NCBI GenBank assembly: GCA_018240785.1
Contig: JAFEFC010000011.1
Span: 125,435 to 189,434 of the forward strand
Length of the DNA stretch: 64,000 nucleotides
Reading direction: 5' to 3'
DNA from: Pseudomonadota bacterium
Lineage (GTDB): Bacteria; Pseudomonadota; Gammaproteobacteria; Burkholderiales; Rhodocyclaceae
Made by a program: the position numbers and the translations under genes. Below the pieces are notes generated by a model. That model saw nothing but the letters and a program-made list of their open reading frames with translations. It was not told the origin of the DNA and searched no databases. Below, in pieces: positions 42,264 to 52,082 of this stretch (the stretch's first letter is position 1; each line of letters opens with the position of its first letter).

Positions 42264-42573
42264 TGGTGCCGCATACTATCCAACGGCATCCATCGAACGC
42301 GCAGCCCAAGGCTGCGCGTTCTTCGTTCTAGATGCCGCCAAGAGCCGCCTGGGCTATGATGACAAAACAAGCCCGCCGTCCCTCGGCAATCCAGCACGGC
42401 ACAGTGCGATGTGGCTTTCTCTCCCAACGCTCCTATGTGGCTCCTAGCCCGCGAGGCCACACCTCGCCAAAGTGGCCGAGAAAAGAGCTAACCTACTGTC
42501 CCATATACGGTTTCAAGCCTTGCGTGATTGGCACGTAAGACTTGACACCGGCACTTTTTTGTGCTGCGCGGGC
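42264..42573. other. 310-bp gap: probable right boundary between ICE and chromosome
   Basis: No gene is seen. It contains the terminator at 42295 and then sequence of lower coding quality up to the 3' end of ppsA. A short GCAC-TTTTTT-GTGC element at ~42551-42564 could terminate ppsA. I could not identify an att core; the octamer TTTTTCAT known from Tn4371 attachment sites is not present here. The boundary is therefore placed by gene content only. Confidence 0.45.
42295..42326 (+). terminator. 12-bp hairpin with T-rich tail
   Basis: GAACGCGCAGCC (42295-42306) and GGCTGCGCGTTC (42310-42321) with a 3-nt CAA loop, followed by TTCGTTCT. It lies after the decayed trbI/DUF2274 copy and fits the terminator of the former trb operon. 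Confidence 0.7.
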
Positions 42574-44943
42574 TTAGCGCTTGGCGGCGTGGTCGGCCAG
42601 TTTCAGCCAGGTGTCGACCACCGTGTCCGGGTTCAGCGAGATGGTCTGGATACCTTCATCCATCAGCCACTCGGCCAGATCCGGATGATCCGACGGGCCC
42701 TGGCCGCAGATGCCGACGTACTTGCCGAGGCGGTTGGCCGCCTTGATCGTCATCGACAGCAGCGCCTGCACTGCCGGGTCGCGCTCGTCGAAGGCGTGCG
42801 CCACCAGGCCGGAATCGCGGTCGAGGCCGAGCGTGAGCTGGGTCAGGTCGTTGGAGCCGATCGAGTAGCCGTCGAAGTGCTCCAGGAACGCGTCGGCGAG
42901 GATGGCGTTGGACGGGATCTCGCACATCATGATCAGCTTGAGATCATTCACGCCGCGCTTCAGGCCATGCTCGGCCAGCAGATCGACCACGCCCTTGGCC
43001 TCTTCGACGTTGCGCACGAACGGGATCATGATCTGCACGTTGGTCAGGCCGAGCTCGTTGCGCACCTTCTTCATCGCCGCGCATTCCATCTCGAAGCAGT
43101 CGCGGAACGAATGCGCGATGTAGCGCGAGGCGCCGCGGAAGCCGAGCATCGGGTTCTCTTCTTCGGGCTCGTAGATCTCGCCGCCCAGCAGCTTGCGGTA
43201 CTCATTCGACTTGAAGTCGGACATGCGCACGATGACCGGCTTCGGATAGAACGCGGCGGCGATGGTGGCCACGCCTTCGACCAGCTTCTCGATGAAGAAC
43301 TGCTTGGGCGTGGCGTAGCCGCGCGAACGACGGGTGATCTCGTCGCGCAGGCTGGCCGGCACCTGGCTCAGCTCGAGGATGGCCTTCGGGTGAATGCCGA
43401 TCATGTTGTTGATCACGAACTCGAGGCGGGCCAGGCCGACGCCGGCGTTCGGGATCTGCGCGAACTCGAAGGCCAGCTCCGGGTTGCCGACGTTCATCAT
43501 GACCTTCACCGGGATCTCGGGCAGATTGCCCATGTCGGTGGTGACAATCTCGAAATCCAGCTTGCCGCGATACACGTAGCCGGTGTCGCCTTCAGCGCAC
43601 GACACGGTCACCGATTCGCCTTCCTGCAGCACTTCGGTCGCGTTGCCGCAACCGACGATGGCCGGGATGCCCAGCTCGCGCGCGATGATCGCCGCGTGGC
43701 AGGTACGACCGCCGCGGTTGGTGACGATCGCGCTGGCGCGCTTCATCACCGGCTCCCAGTTCGGGTCGGTCATGTCGGTGACGAGGATGTCGCCGGCCTG
43801 CACGCGGTTCATTTCCGATGCGTCGCCCACCACGCGCACCGTGCCCGCGCCGATCTTCTGGCCGATGGCACGGCCGTGGGTCAGCGCCTTGCCGTACTGC
43901 TTCAGGCGGTACTTCTCCATCACCAGGCCGGATTCCTGGCTCTTCACCGTCTCGGGGCGCGCCTGCAGGATGTAGAGCTTGCCGTCGCCGCCGTCCTTGC
44001 CCCACTCGATATCCATCGGGCGACCATAGTGCTTCTCGATGATCACCGCGTAGCGGGCGAGCTCGAGCACGTCCTCGTCGGTGAGCGAGAAGCGGTTGCG
44101 GTCGGCTTCGGGCACATCCACGGTGCGCACCGAGCGGCCGGCAACCGCCTTTTCGGTAAACACCATCTTGATCAGCTTGGAGCCGAGGTTGCGGCGGATG
44201 ACCGCCGGCTTGCCCAGCGCCAGCGTCGGCTTGTGCACATAGAACTCGTCCGGGTTCACCGCGCCCTGCACCACCGTCTCGCCCAGGCCGTAGGAGGCGG
44301 TGATGAACACCACCTGGTCGAAGCCGGATTCGGTGTCGATCGAGAACATCACGCCCGACGCGCCGGTGTCGGAGCGCACCATGCGCTGCACGCCGGCCGA
44401 CAGCGCCACATCGGCGTGGGCGAAGTTCTTGTGCACGCGGTAGGCGATCGCGCGGTCGTTATACAGCGACGCGAACACTTCCTTCATCGCGTGCAGGATG
44501 TTCTCGTAGCCGTGGATGTTCAGGAAGGTTTCCTGCTGGCCGGCAAAGGACGCATCCGGCAGGTCTTCGGCGGTGGCCGACGAGCGCACCGCAAAGCTGC
44601 CCTCGCCTTCGGCAGTGATGGCCTCGTAGGCAGTCTTGATCTCGGCCTCGAGCTTGGCCGGGAAAGGCAGGTCGACGATCCACTGGCGGATCTGCGCGCC
44701 CGTCTTCGCCAGCGCGTCCGTGTCGTCCACATCGAGCGCATCGAGCGCCGCATTGATGCGGTCGGCCAGGCCGTCGTGGGCGAGAAACTCGCGGTATGCT
44801 TCGGCCGTCGTGGCGAAACCGCCCGGCACGCGAACGCTCGAAGGCAGTTGGCTGATCATCTCGCCAAGCGAAGCGTTCTTGCCTCCGACCTTTTCGACGT
44901 CGGTCATGCGAAGTTCGTTGAAGGGAATGACGTAACGCGACAT
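42574..44943 (-). CDS. ppsA: Phosphoenolpyruvate synthase
   Basis: 789 residues; the ATG at 44943 ([29 protein letters not shown]) matches the family start. The N-terminal ATP-grasp domain is followed by the phosphohistidine domain with [21 protein letters not shown] (His about 420) and the PEP-utilising barrel ([38 protein letters not shown] in order). It converts pyruvate, ATP and water to PEP, AMP and phosphate for gluconeogenesis. The divergent gene encodes its regulatory kinase/phosphorylase. The long frame opposite this gene is a codon-bias shadow. Confidence 0.97.
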   Translation of the reverse strand: MSRYVIPFNELRMTDVEKVGGKNASLGEMISQLPSSVRVPGGFATTAEAYREFLAHDGLADRINAALDALDVDDTDALAKTGAQIRQWIVDLPFPAKLEAEIKTAYEAITAEGEGSFAVRSSATAEDLPDASFAGQQETFLNIHGYENILHAMKEVFASLYNDRAIAYRVHKNFAHADVALSAGVQRMVRSDTGASGVMFSIDTESGFDQVVFITASYGLGETVVQGAVNPDEFYVHKPTLALGKPAVIRRNLGSKLIKMVFTEKAVAGRSVRTVDVPEADRNRFSLTDEDVLELARYAVIIEKHYGRPMDIEWGKDGGDGKLYILQARPETVKSQESGLVMEKYRLKQYGKALTHGRAIGQKIGAGTVRVVGDASEMNRVQAGDILVTDMTDPNWEPVMKRASAIVTNRGGRTCHAAIIARELGIPAIVGCGNATEVLQEGESVTVSCAEGDTGYVYRGKLDFEIVTTDMGNLPEIPVKVMMNVGNPELAFEFAQIPNAGVGLARLEFVINNMIGIHPKAILELSQVPASLRDEITRRSRGYATPKQFFIEKLVEGVATIAAAFYPKPVIVRMSDFKSNEYRKLLGGEIYEPEEENPMLGFRGASRYIAHSFRDCFEMECAAMKKVRNELGLTNVQIMIPFVRNVEEAKGVVDLLAEHGLKRGVNDLKLIMMCEIPSNAILADAFLEHFDGYSIGSNDLTQLTLGLDRDSGLVAHAFDERDPAVQALLSMTIKAANRLGKYVGICGQGPSDHPDLAEWLMDEGIQTISLNPDTVVDTWLKLADHAAKR

Positions 44944-45079
44944 GGCTGGTCTTCCGGAAACGTTGGAGAAAAAGCAAAATGCGATACGTTGAATTTTAGC
45001 TGGCTTTTGTGCTCTGCCGCACGGCAGGGTTTGCCCCAATACCCCTCCCATCGCCGCACTCGAGCCAAGGCAGTACATC

Positions 45080-45913
45080 ATGAGCGACGCAAAGACCCGC
45101 ACCGTATTCTTCATCTCCGACGGCACCGGCATCACCGCTGAAACCCTTGGCCACAGCCTGCTTGCACAGTTTCCGGAGACAAGATTCCGCCAGGTGCGGG
45201 CGCCCTTCATCGATGACATTGACAAGGCGATCGACTGCGCCACGCAGATTCGCGAGGCCGCTCAGGAAGATGGCGCCCGTCCGCTGGTGTTCAGCACACT
45301 CGTGAATCCCGACACGGTTGCTGCACTGCGCAAAGCCGACGCGCTGTTCATGGACCTGTTCGAACGCTTCATCGAGCCGCTCGAAACCGAGCTCGGCCAG
45401 CGCTCGACCCACGCCGTCGGACGTTTCCACGGCGTCGCCGAAAGCAACGACTACAAGCGCCGCATCGAGGCCATCAACTTCGCCCTCGCGCACGACGACG
45501 GCGTGTCGAGCGACGGCGAGCTGGAAGAGGCCGACGTCATCCTCGTCGGCGTATCGCGCTCGGGCAAGACGCCCACCAGCCTCTACCTGGCGATGCAGTT
45601 CGGCGTCAAGGCGGCCAACTACCCGCTGATCCCGGAGGATTTCGAGCGCAACAAGCTCCCCGGCGAACTGCACAAGTACCGCGTCAAGCTGTTCGGCCTC
45701 ACCATCGCGCCGGAGCGCCTGTCGCAGATCCGCCAGGAGCGCCGCCCCAACAGCCGCTACGCCTCGCTCGACAACTGCCGCTACGAGATCGAGGCCGCGC
45801 AGAGACTCATGCGGCGCGAGAACATCCGCTCGCTGGACTCGACGACCAAGTCCATCGAGGAAATCTCCGCCACCATCCTGCAGACGGTCCGGCTCGACCG
45901 GCCCGGCTACTGA
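45080..45913 (+). CDS. ppsR: PEP synthase regulatory protein (DUF299 kinase/pyrophosphorylase)
   Basis: 277 residues; ATG at 45080. The start [27 protein letters not shown] and the P-loop-like [15 protein letters not shown] (about 151-165) are diagnostic of the bifunctional ADP-dependent kinase/pyrophosphorylase family. It phosphorylates and dephosphorylates the threonine next to the catalytic histidine of PpsA. It is divergent from ppsA across 136 bp, a conserved pairing that supports both calls. Confidence 0.96.
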   Translation: MSDAKTRTVFFISDGTGITAETLGHSLLAQFPETRFRQVRAPFIDDIDKAIDCATQIREAAQEDGARPLVFSTLVNPDTVAALRKADALFMDLFERFIEPLETELGQRSTHAVGRFHGVAESNDYKRRIEAINFALAHDDGVSSDGELEEADVILVGVSRSGKTPTSLYLAMQFGVKAANYPLIPEDFERNKLPGELHKYRVKLFGLTIAPERLSQIRQERRPNSRYASLDNCRYEIEAAQRLMRRENIRSLDSTTKSIEEISATILQTVRLDRPGY

Positions 45914-45932
45914 CAAACCCACAGGTAACGCA

Positions 45933-47102
45933 ATGAAGAGAACGCGCCTCAAGCGCCGCGGCGGCCTCGGCCGCAACGCCGAACAACTCGTATGGCTGGC
46001 CTCCGGCCTGGCCGACTCCGGCAGCCGCGTCGAAGACCGCTACTGGGAGCAGCAGCTCTCCGCACGTCTCGACCACCTCCTGACCGAAGACGAGGAAGAA
46101 ACGCTCAACGCCGCGCTCGACCACCTGTTCAGCGCCGCACCGCCGGGCTACGACGAACTCGCCGATTTCATCGAGTCGCGCGCCGAATCAGCCGCTGGCG
46201 TCTCGCCGCAGCACGACATCCTGCTGATCGCCGCGCCGGTGCTGGCGTGGTCGCGCTACCGCATTCCGGCCACCTCGATCCCGCCCGCGGTGCTCGCCAA
46301 CCTGCGCGTCCATCTCCAGGCGCACATCCTCGCGCGCGGCGCAAACCTGTCGCTGGCAGATTTCCTGTTCAGCCCCGACCAGTTGCCCCAAGGCTACTGC
46401 GCGACTGCCGAATTCGCGCGCGTGCTGGGCAACTCCGCGCTGGAAAACCGTGACCTTCGCATCGAAACCGAAGGCATGCCGGAAACGACGCAGTTCCTGT
46501 CCGACACCCGCTACCTGCTCGCCGCGGTGGCCGTGCCCAAGGGTGAAGCCATCTTCCGCTGGCAGGAAACCGACGGCAGCCGCGAAAACGCCCTCGCTCA
46601 GTGGCGCACCCAGGGCGGCGCCTGCCTCGCGCCGCTGCTGCCGGGCTGCGCGATCGACCTCGTGCTGCCCGAAGCGTATTTCGCCGCCAGCCGCGCCGCC
46701 GACAAGGACAGCCGACCCTACTCCGTTCGCGCCTCGGTCGCCTTCCTCGGCACCGCACTGGAAACCCCGGCCGCCAACCTGCGCGCAGTGATCGCCCCGT
46801 TCTGGGATCGCCAGTTGGAGGAATACCGCATCGGCTTCACCGTGCAGGGCGACGACCAGGTCGTGCATGGCGTGGTGTGGCCGCTGCTCGGCGCCGAGGA
46901 CGACACCAGCGACAGTCCGTCGCAGATCGAAGCCTTGCTGCGCGAATGCGGCGTCGCCGATGTAGTGAACCTCGACCACCATTTCCCGCTCGAATACTGT
47001 GACGACTGTGGCGCTCCGCTCTACCCGTCTCCCGAAGGCGAAGTCGTCCACGCCGAGATGCCGGAGGCCCAGTCCGAGCAGATGCCCCGCCACCTGCACT
47101 GA
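45933..47102 (+). CDS. DUF2863 family protein
   Basis: 389 residues; ATG at 45933, 19 bp after ppsR. The opening [38 protein letters not shown] in order is characteristic of DUF2863, found mainly in betaproteobacteria. The C-terminal end has a [23 protein letters not shown] segment with a CxxC pair, which may bind zinc. No signal peptide or membrane segment is evident. The function is unknown. The placement suggests co-transcription with ppsR, or a separate weak promoter. Confidence 0.85.
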   Translation: MKRTRLKRRGGLGRNAEQLVWLASGLADSGSRVEDRYWEQQLSARLDHLLTEDEEETLNAALDHLFSAAPPGYDELADFIESRAESAAGVSPQHDILLIAAPVLAWSRYRIPATSIPPAVLANLRVHLQAHILARGANLSLADFLFSPDQLPQGYCATAEFARVLGNSALENRDLRIETEGMPETTQFLSDTRYLLAAVAVPKGEAIFRWQETDGSRENALAQWRTQGGACLAPLLPGCAIDLVLPEAYFAASRAADKDSRPYSVRASVAFLGTALETPAANLRAVIAPFWDRQLEEYRIGFTVQGDDQVVHGVVWPLLGAEDDTSDSPSQIEALLRECGVADVVNLDHHFPLEYCDDCGAPLYPSPEGEVVHAEMPEAQSEQMPRHLH

Positions 47103-47211
47103 CAGCATCTCCCTGCAGGAGCGGGCTCGACCGCGATCGGTGGAAGCCGGGATCGCCGTCGAGCCCGCCCGACAGGGGGCCCGGCGGCGCACCCACCCCA
47201 GGAGAACAGCC

Positions 47212-47616
47212 ATGAGCCGCAAGATCGAGAAACCCGACGCAGAATGGCGCGCCACGCTCAGCCCGCAGCAATACCACGTCACCCGTGAGAAGGGCACCGA
47301 ACGCGCCTTCACCGGCGAATACTGGGACAAGTGGGACGCCGGCACCTACGCCTGCGTGTGCTGCGGCGCGCCGCTGTTCCGCTCCGAACACAAGTTCGAC
47401 GCCGGCTGCGGCTGGCCCAGCTTCTGGACCGCCGCCGAGCCCGAGAACATCGACACCGCCGTCGACCGCAGCCACTTCATGGTCCGCACCGAAGTGATGT
47501 GCGACCAGTGCGGCGCCCACCTCGGGCACGTCTTCGAGGACGGCCCCCAGCCCACCGGGCTGCGCTACTGCATCAACTCGGCCTCGATCAAGCTCGACCC
47601 GGACGCGCAGCCCTGA
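47212..47616 (+). CDS. msrB: Peptide-methionine (R)-S-oxide reductase
   Basis: 134 residues; ATG at 47212 (CAGGAGAA upstream). Zinc-binding CVCC (about 45-48) and CDQC (about 98-101), the core GCGWPSFW (about 64-71) and the catalytic Cys in RYCINSASI (about 121) are all present. It reduces methionine-R-sulfoxide in proteins using thioredoxin. The length is typical for a single-domain cytoplasmic MsrB. Confidence 0.97.
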   Translation: MSRKIEKPDAEWRATLSPQQYHVTREKGTERAFTGEYWDKWDAGTYACVCCGAPLFRSEHKFDAGCGWPSFWTAAEPENIDTAVDRSHFMVRTEVMCDQCGAHLGHVFEDGPQPTGLRYCINSASIKLDPDAQP

Positions 47617-47640
47617 CCGCGCCGCACCCTCAGGCGCGGA

Positions 47641-49020
47641 TCACGGCAGCAGGCGCTCGGCGATCCGTTCGACGTTCACCGCATTGTCGGCGCAGATCGA
47701 CCGGAATTCCGGCGATATCCGCCCGTCCCCGGCAGCCTGGCGCCAGAACCGGATCGCCGCTCCCGCCACCTCGCCCCACACGCCAAGCTCCGCAGGCAAC
47801 GGCAGTGGCGGCTGCCAGGTCAACGTCGGAATCTCGCCTCCCGCCAGTGGCGCGAAGGACATCGGCAGCATGTCGTAAGCCGGCGCAACGGCCAGCCCTC
47901 CGTCACCGCGCGGCAGGAAGCCGAGGTTGCCCAAATGCATGTCGCCATTGGCGATCAGGCGACCAAAGCACCAGAGCCGCTCCACGGCGGCCAGTGCTGC
48001 CGCATCGACAAAACCTTGATCGGCCAGCGCCTGAGCATGAATCCGCCAGTCACTCACGCCCAGGCCCAGCAGATGGGCGGAGAGCGACTGGAGGCTGACG
48101 AACGCCCGCCGACCGAAACGCCCTACCCGATCGAACCGCTCCGACTCGAGAAACGTCCGCCCTCCCGCCTGCAGCAGGCGACTGCTCGCCACGGCCACGC
48201 CCGGCAAGGTGGCAGCCGCCTCGAGCGCAAGATGCTCACAGACGAGCAGGTCGGACCACCGCCGCCCAGCATCACCGGCCGCAGAGAACTTCACGATGAC
48301 ATGCGGCGTCTGCTGCCCGCCATCGCGCATTGTGGTGAACTTTGGAAATTCGCCTGCAGCACTACTACCCGCCACGCCAAGCGAGGCGCTTCGATCAGCA
48401 AGCTCGCAATAGGCCTCTGCCAGCCGCACACTCGACAGGGGCTCAACCTCATCCAGTACCTCGCGCTGCCAGGCCAGCGCAGAGCGCTCGCCAAGGATGA
48501 GGTTGCCGCTCACATCCGCGCCGCGCCGGCTCAGGACGAACACGATGTCCTCGTCGTCCCAGCGGCGAGGATCCTCGGGCACCTCGAGCTCCACATGCGC
48601 CGCCCGTGCCAACTGGCGTCCCAGGTAGCCCTGCGGCTGCATGTCGTATAGCGGATACGGCAACCCGTCCCACCAGCCATCGCGGGACTCATCCGCCACC
48701 GGCCAGCGCGAGCCTGACAGCGCACACAAGCAGCCCCGGGGCTCGATCAATTGCAGCGTGGCTTCGTCCTGCAGCCGCCCGGCCTCATCCACTGCATAGA
48801 GCGGCAGACGGCGGTGGATGCCCCTCACCATGCGATTCAGCGCGTAACGAGTGCGTCCCGCCGCTCCACCGCTACAGCACGCATCGCCAAGCTCACCAAG
48901 CATGCGCAACACGGTGCGCGGCGACACCTCCAGGCGCTCGGCCAATGCCCTGGCGCCGGAAGGCCCCTTGCGCAGCAAGGTCGCCAGATCCCGTCTCAGT
49001 TGCTCATTCCTGGTGCGCAT
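47641..49020 (-). CDS. yjjJ: YjjJ-type HipA-like kinase
   Basis: 459 residues; ATG at 49020. An N-terminal winged HTH (about 1-65, LRRDLATLLRKGPSGARALAERLEVSPRTVLRMLGELG in order) is fused to a HipA-like kinase. HipA motifs are TPHVIVKFSA near 236, FLESERFDRVGRFGRRAFVSLQ in the middle, and the catalytic-loop type RLIANGDMHLGNLGFL (about 354-369), then APAYDMLPM. This is the YjjJ layout: one protein with both DNA-binding and kinase parts and no separate HipB. Two tandem 12-bp repeats abut the start codon, suggesting autoregulation. Escherichia coli YjjJ is reported as a HipA-like toxin. Confidence 0.85.
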   Translation of the reverse strand: MRTRNEQLRRDLATLLRKGPSGARALAERLEVSPRTVLRMLGELGDACCSGGAAGRTRYALNRMVRGIHRRLPLYAVDEAGRLQDEATLQLIEPRGCLCALSGSRWPVADESRDGWWDGLPYPLYDMQPQGYLGRQLARAAHVELEVPEDPRRWDDEDIVFVLSRRGADVSGNLILGERSALAWQREVLDEVEPLSSVRLAEAYCELADRSASLGVAGSSAAGEFPKFTTMRDGGQQTPHVIVKFSAAGDAGRRWSDLLVCEHLALEAAATLPGVAVASSRLLQAGGRTFLESERFDRVGRFGRRAFVSLQSLSAHLLGLGVSDWRIHAQALADQGFVDAAALAAVERLWCFGRLIANGDMHLGNLGFLPRGDGGLAVAPAYDMLPMSFAPLAGGEIPTLTWQPPLPLPAELGVWGEVAGAAIRFWRQAAGDGRISPEFRSICADNAVNVERIAERLLP

Positions 49021-49021
49021 A

Positions 49022-49045
49022 ATGTCGCGATTTATGTCGTGATTT
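49022..49045. promoter_or_regulatory. Tandem 12-bp repeats ATGTCGYGATTT x2 at the yjjJ start
   Basis: ATGTCGCGATTT (49022-49033) and ATGTCGTGATTT (49034-49045) are exact tandem copies except for one C/T. They start one base upstream of the yjjJ ATG (49020, minus strand). A binding site for the HTH domain of the adjacent gene product is the likeliest meaning. Confidence 0.5.
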
Positions 49046-49123
49046 ACCTTTCACTAAAAATTATAAATCAACATCTTGCGCTTCACCGTCCGACCCATTG
49101 TGTCGACATTCAAGACGAAAAAA

Positions 49124-49154
49124 AACCCGCGCCGGCCATGCAGCCGCGCGGGTT
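49124..49154 (-). terminator. Rho-independent terminator of bktB
   Basis: AACCCGCGC (49124-49132) and GCGCGGGTT (49146-49154) form a 9-bp stem with a 13-nt loop. On the minus strand the stem is followed by a run of about nine T. It begins 23 bases after the thiolase stop and is a textbook intrinsic terminator. Confidence 0.85.
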
Positions 49155-49176
49155 CTTGTCTGAGGCGGAAGCGCGC

Positions 49177-50358
49177 TTACACGCGTTCCCAGACGGTGGT
49201 GATGCCCTGGCCGCCGCCGATGCACATCGTGGCCACGCCATAGCGGCCATTCACGCGGATCAGCTCGTGCAGCAGCTTGGTGATGATCACCGCGCCGGTC
49301 GCGCCCACCGGGTGGCCCAGCGAGATCGCGCCGCCGTTCGGGTTCACCTTGCTGGTGTCCAGGCCCAGGCCGCGGTTCACCGTGATCGACTGCGCCGCAA
49401 AGGCCTCGTTCGACTCGATGACGTCGATCTGGTCCAGCTTCAGGCCAGCGCGCTGCAGCGCCAGCTTGGTCGCCGGGATCGGCCCCTCGCCCATCACGTC
49501 GTTCGGCACACCGGCAATGGCGTACGACACCAGGCGAGCGATCGGCTTCTGGCCGGCCGCAGCCGCCTTGGCCGCGTCAGCCAGCACCAGGAAGGCCGCT
49601 GCGTCGTTGATGCCCGAGGCATTGCCTGCGGTGACCGAGCCGTCCTTCTTGAAGGCCGGCTTCATCTTCGCCAGCGCTTCCATGGTGGTCATGCGCGGAT
49701 GCTCGTCGGTGTCGAACACCACCGGGCCCTTGCGGGTCTCGAAGGTGATCGGAACGATCTGGCTCTTGAAACGGCCTTCGGCGATCGCGGCGGCGGCACG
49801 CTTCTGCGACTCGAGCGCGAACGCGTCCTGCTCCTCGCGCGAGATGCCGTGCTTCGAGCACAGGTTCTCCGCGGTAATGCCCATGTGGCCGACGCCGAAC
49901 GGGTCGGTCAGCACCGCCACCATCGAGTCGATGGCCTTGGTGTCGCCCATGCGCGCGCCGTTGCGCAGTGCCGGCAGCAGGTAGGCACCCTTCGACATCA
50001 CTTCCACGCCGCCGCCGATCGCGTAATCGGCGTCGCCCAGCATGATCGCCTGCGCCGAGCTCACGATCGCCTGCTGCGCCGAGCCGCACAGACGGCTGAC
50101 CTGGAACGCAACGGAATCCATCGCCATGCCGGCGTTGATCGTCGCCACGCGCGACACGTAGGCGTAGCGGGAATCAGTGGGGATGCAGTGACCAACCGAT
50201 GCGAACGAAATCGCTGCGGCATCGACACCCGCCCGAGCGATCGCTTCCTTGATGACCGCAGCGGCCAGGTCCGACGGCTCCATGTCCTTCAGCGAGCCAC
50301 CGAAACCGCCCACGGCGGAACGCATCGCGCTCAGAACAACGACTTCACGATTTGCCAT
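49177..50358 (-). CDS. bktB: Acetyl-CoA C-acyltransferase (beta-ketothiolase)
   Basis: 393 residues; ATG at 50358 (GGGAGACGAGT upstream). The acyl-accepting Cys lies in VSRLCGSAQQAI (about 91), and the C-terminal motifs NEAFAAQ, GHPVGATGA (His about 350) and CIGGGQG (Cys about 380) are intact. The NREVVVLSAMRSAVGGFGGSL opening resembles BktB more than PhaA, but the gene name is a judgement from memory. It condenses or cleaves acyl-CoAs in beta-oxidation or polyhydroxyalkanoate synthesis. It ends in a strong terminator. Confidence 0.9.
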   Translation of the reverse strand: MANREVVVLSAMRSAVGGFGGSLKDMEPSDLAAAVIKEAIARAGVDAAAISFASVGHCIPTDSRYAYVSRVATINAGMAMDSVAFQVSRLCGSAQQAIVSSAQAIMLGDADYAIGGGVEVMSKGAYLLPALRNGARMGDTKAIDSMVAVLTDPFGVGHMGITAENLCSKHGISREEQDAFALESQKRAAAAIAEGRFKSQIVPITFETRKGPVVFDTDEHPRMTTMEALAKMKPAFKKDGSVTAGNASGINDAAAFLVLADAAKAAAAGQKPIARLVSYAIAGVPNDVMGEGPIPATKLALQRAGLKLDQIDVIESNEAFAAQSITVNRGLGLDTSKVNPNGGAISLGHPVGATGAVIITKLLHELIRVNGRYGVATMCIGGGQGITTVWERV

Positions 50359-50403
50359 ACTCGTCTCCCTCTATGGAAAAAACAGCGACTCACGCCGCCG
50401 ACA

Positions 50404-51330
50404 TCAACCACCCACCCAGCCGGCAATGCCGACCAGGGCCAGCAGCAACAGACATACCACGAGGGCCCGCCACACGAGGCCCACGGTACTTTGCATGTGA
50501 TCGGCATCGGCCTCGTCTCCCGCGCCCATTTCGGGACGCTCGACGATTTCACCGGTTTCATGCACCGGCATGCCCAGGCGCACACCCAGCGCGCCGCCAC
50601 CACTTGAAATCAGTATACCGGACGACTTGTCGGGCCAAAGCATGGCCTGCGTCCGCCAGCAATAGATCGCATCCTCGAAATCACCCACCACCGAGAACGA
50701 CGCCGCGGTGAGGCGCACCGGCAGCCAGTCTATGGCCTCGAAAGCGCGCTGGGCGAAGCGGCCAAACTGGCCGAACTCCACATCGGTGCGGCGCCCCCAG
50801 TCCTCGGCAAAGAAGCGCGCCAGGCGATACATCACCGCCCCGCTCGGCCCCGGCAGCAGGATGAACCAGAACGCCACCGCGAACACGTTTCGATGCGCCG
50901 CCACCAGCGCCTGCTCGATCGCCAGCCGCGCCACCTCGCTGGAGCTGGCCTCGTGATACTGGCCGCCGCGCCATTCCGCGAGCAGCGAGCGCGCACGGTC
51001 GATCTCGCCCATGCGCAGCGCAAGATGGATGTCGGTGAAAAAATGACTCTCCTGGCGGAAGCCCATCGTCAGGTAGAGCACGCCCACGTTGAACACGAAG
51101 GCCACTGCCGGATGCACATGCCACAGCAGGAAATGGATCACCGCGGTCGCGAAGGTCGCCAGCAGGACGATCAGCCACCAGGCCACCCTCCCGTGCCGCG
51201 CCTGGCCGTCGTTGAAGCGCTCCACCAGCAAGCGCGACAGCGCACGCAAGGGGTCGATCACGACGTGTTGCACTGGAAGCGGGCGGACCTGCTCGATGAG
51301 CAGGGCGATGATCAGCGAGAAAAGCGTCAT
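50404..51330 (-). CDS. CobD/CbiB-family membrane protein
   Basis: 308 residues from the ATG at 51330 (MTLFSLIIALLIEQVRPLP); 29 residues of upstream frame are rejected as non-family. The start, the LLATFATAVIHFLLWHV and FVFNVGVLYLTMGFR membrane segments, the EVARLAIEQALVAAHRNVFAVAFWFILLPGPSGAVMYRLARFFAEDWG block in order, and a C-terminal membrane helix match the CobD/CbiB-AmpE superfamily. Betaproteobacteria carry such a protein outside cobalamin operons, and no cobalamin gene is near, so a true CobD role is doubtful. Confidence 0.8.
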   Translation of the reverse strand: MTLFSLIIALLIEQVRPLPVQHVVIDPLRALSRLLVERFNDGQARHGRVAWWLIVLLATFATAVIHFLLWHVHPAVAFVFNVGVLYLTMGFRQESHFFTDIHLALRMGEIDRARSLLAEWRGGQYHEASSSEVARLAIEQALVAAHRNVFAVAFWFILLPGPSGAVMYRLARFFAEDWGRRTDVEFGQFGRFAQRAFEAIDWLPVRLTAASFSVVGDFEDAIYCWRTQAMLWPDKSSGILISSGGGALGVRLGMPVHETGEIVERPEMGAGDEADADHMQSTVGLVWRALVVCLLLLALVGIAGWVGG

Positions 51331-51458
51331 GCGAAGGGGCGTGAAACCGGGGGATGAAGCGGCGCGAACTGCGTGGCAAATATCGCGGTCAAGATACCAC
51401 AAAGCCAAGGCATTCACGCGGCGCGCCTGGGCACAGTCGCTGCCGCCGGGCCACGGTC

Positions 51459-52070
51459 TTAGTCGTCCTGCAACAAGCGGTAGAGCGACATGATGATGCC
51501 CGCCGTCGCCCCCCAGATGAAATGGTCATGGTATGGCATGGCGTAGAAATGGCGGGTGCGACCTTCGAACTCGCGGCTGAGGCGCTGATGGTTCGCCGGA
51601 TCCAGAAAATGCGTCAGCGGCACCTCGAAGGCCTCCGCCACCTCGAAGGCATCCAGATGCAGATCGAAGGGAGGATGAACCACCCCGACGACAGGCGTCA
51701 CCCGGAAGCCGGTACCGGTGAAATAGTCGGGTAGCGAACCGAGCAGTTCGACGTGCGAGCGGTCGAGGCCGATTTCTTCTTCCGTCTCGCGCAGTGCGGT
51801 TTCCACCGGGGAATCGTCCGCTTCCTCCACCCGGCCTCCAGGAAAGCTGATCTGCCCCGGGTGATGGTGAAGGTGGTCAGTGCGCCGCGTCAGCAGCACC
51901 GACGGCATTGCGCTGCGCGCCACCAGCGGCACCAGAACTGCAGCCGGCCTGTGCCCCGAGCCTTCACGCACCTCGGGCCAGTCGGCCGATGGCTGAAGGT
52001 CACGGGAAAGCAGGCGCTCGCGCAGATCATGCGGCCTGAACTGGTACTGATGGTGCGGCACAGCCTTCAT
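51459..52070 (-). CDS. NUDIX hydrolase, CoA pyrophosphatase type
   Basis: 203 residues; the ATG at 52070 (MKAVPHHQYQFRP) is preferred over a start 19 codons earlier that overlaps the neighbouring gene. The NUDIX box GGRVEEADDSPVETALRETEEEIG (about 89-112) fits Gx5Ex7REUxEExGU, preceded by LLTRRTDHLHHHPGQISFPGG, the extra signature of CoA pyrophosphatases. It hydrolyses CoA and its derivatives or related diphosphates. It lies 12 bp downstream of the frameshifted protease gene. Confidence 0.9.
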   Translation of the reverse strand: MKAVPHHQYQFRPHDLRERLLSRDLQPSADWPEVREGSGHRPAAVLVPLVARSAMPSVLLTRRTDHLHHHPGQISFPGGRVEEADDSPVETALRETEEEIGLDRSHVELLGSLPDYFTGTGFRVTPVVGVVHPPFDLHLDAFEVAEAFEVPLTHFLDPANHQRLSREFEGRTRHFYAMPYHDHFIWGATAGIIMSLYRLLQDD

Positions 52071-52082
52071 CCTCGAGCGTTT

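Noticed and set aside
42551-42564. The T-run near the ppsA 3' end as a Tn4371-type att core (TTTTTCAT).
   Set aside because: The bases read TTTTTTGTGC, not the known octamer, and no partner site is visible because the left end lies outside the window.
42472-45141. An 889-residue plus-strand frame opposite ppsA.
   Set aside because: It mirrors the codon bias of ppsA, has an Arg/His/Val-rich pseudo-protein composition and no motifs. PpsA on the other strand is complete.
48751-50607. A 618-residue plus-strand frame across the thiolase gene.
   Set aside because: It is an antisense shadow of bktB and its neighbours, with no domain and a composition unlike the real proteins.
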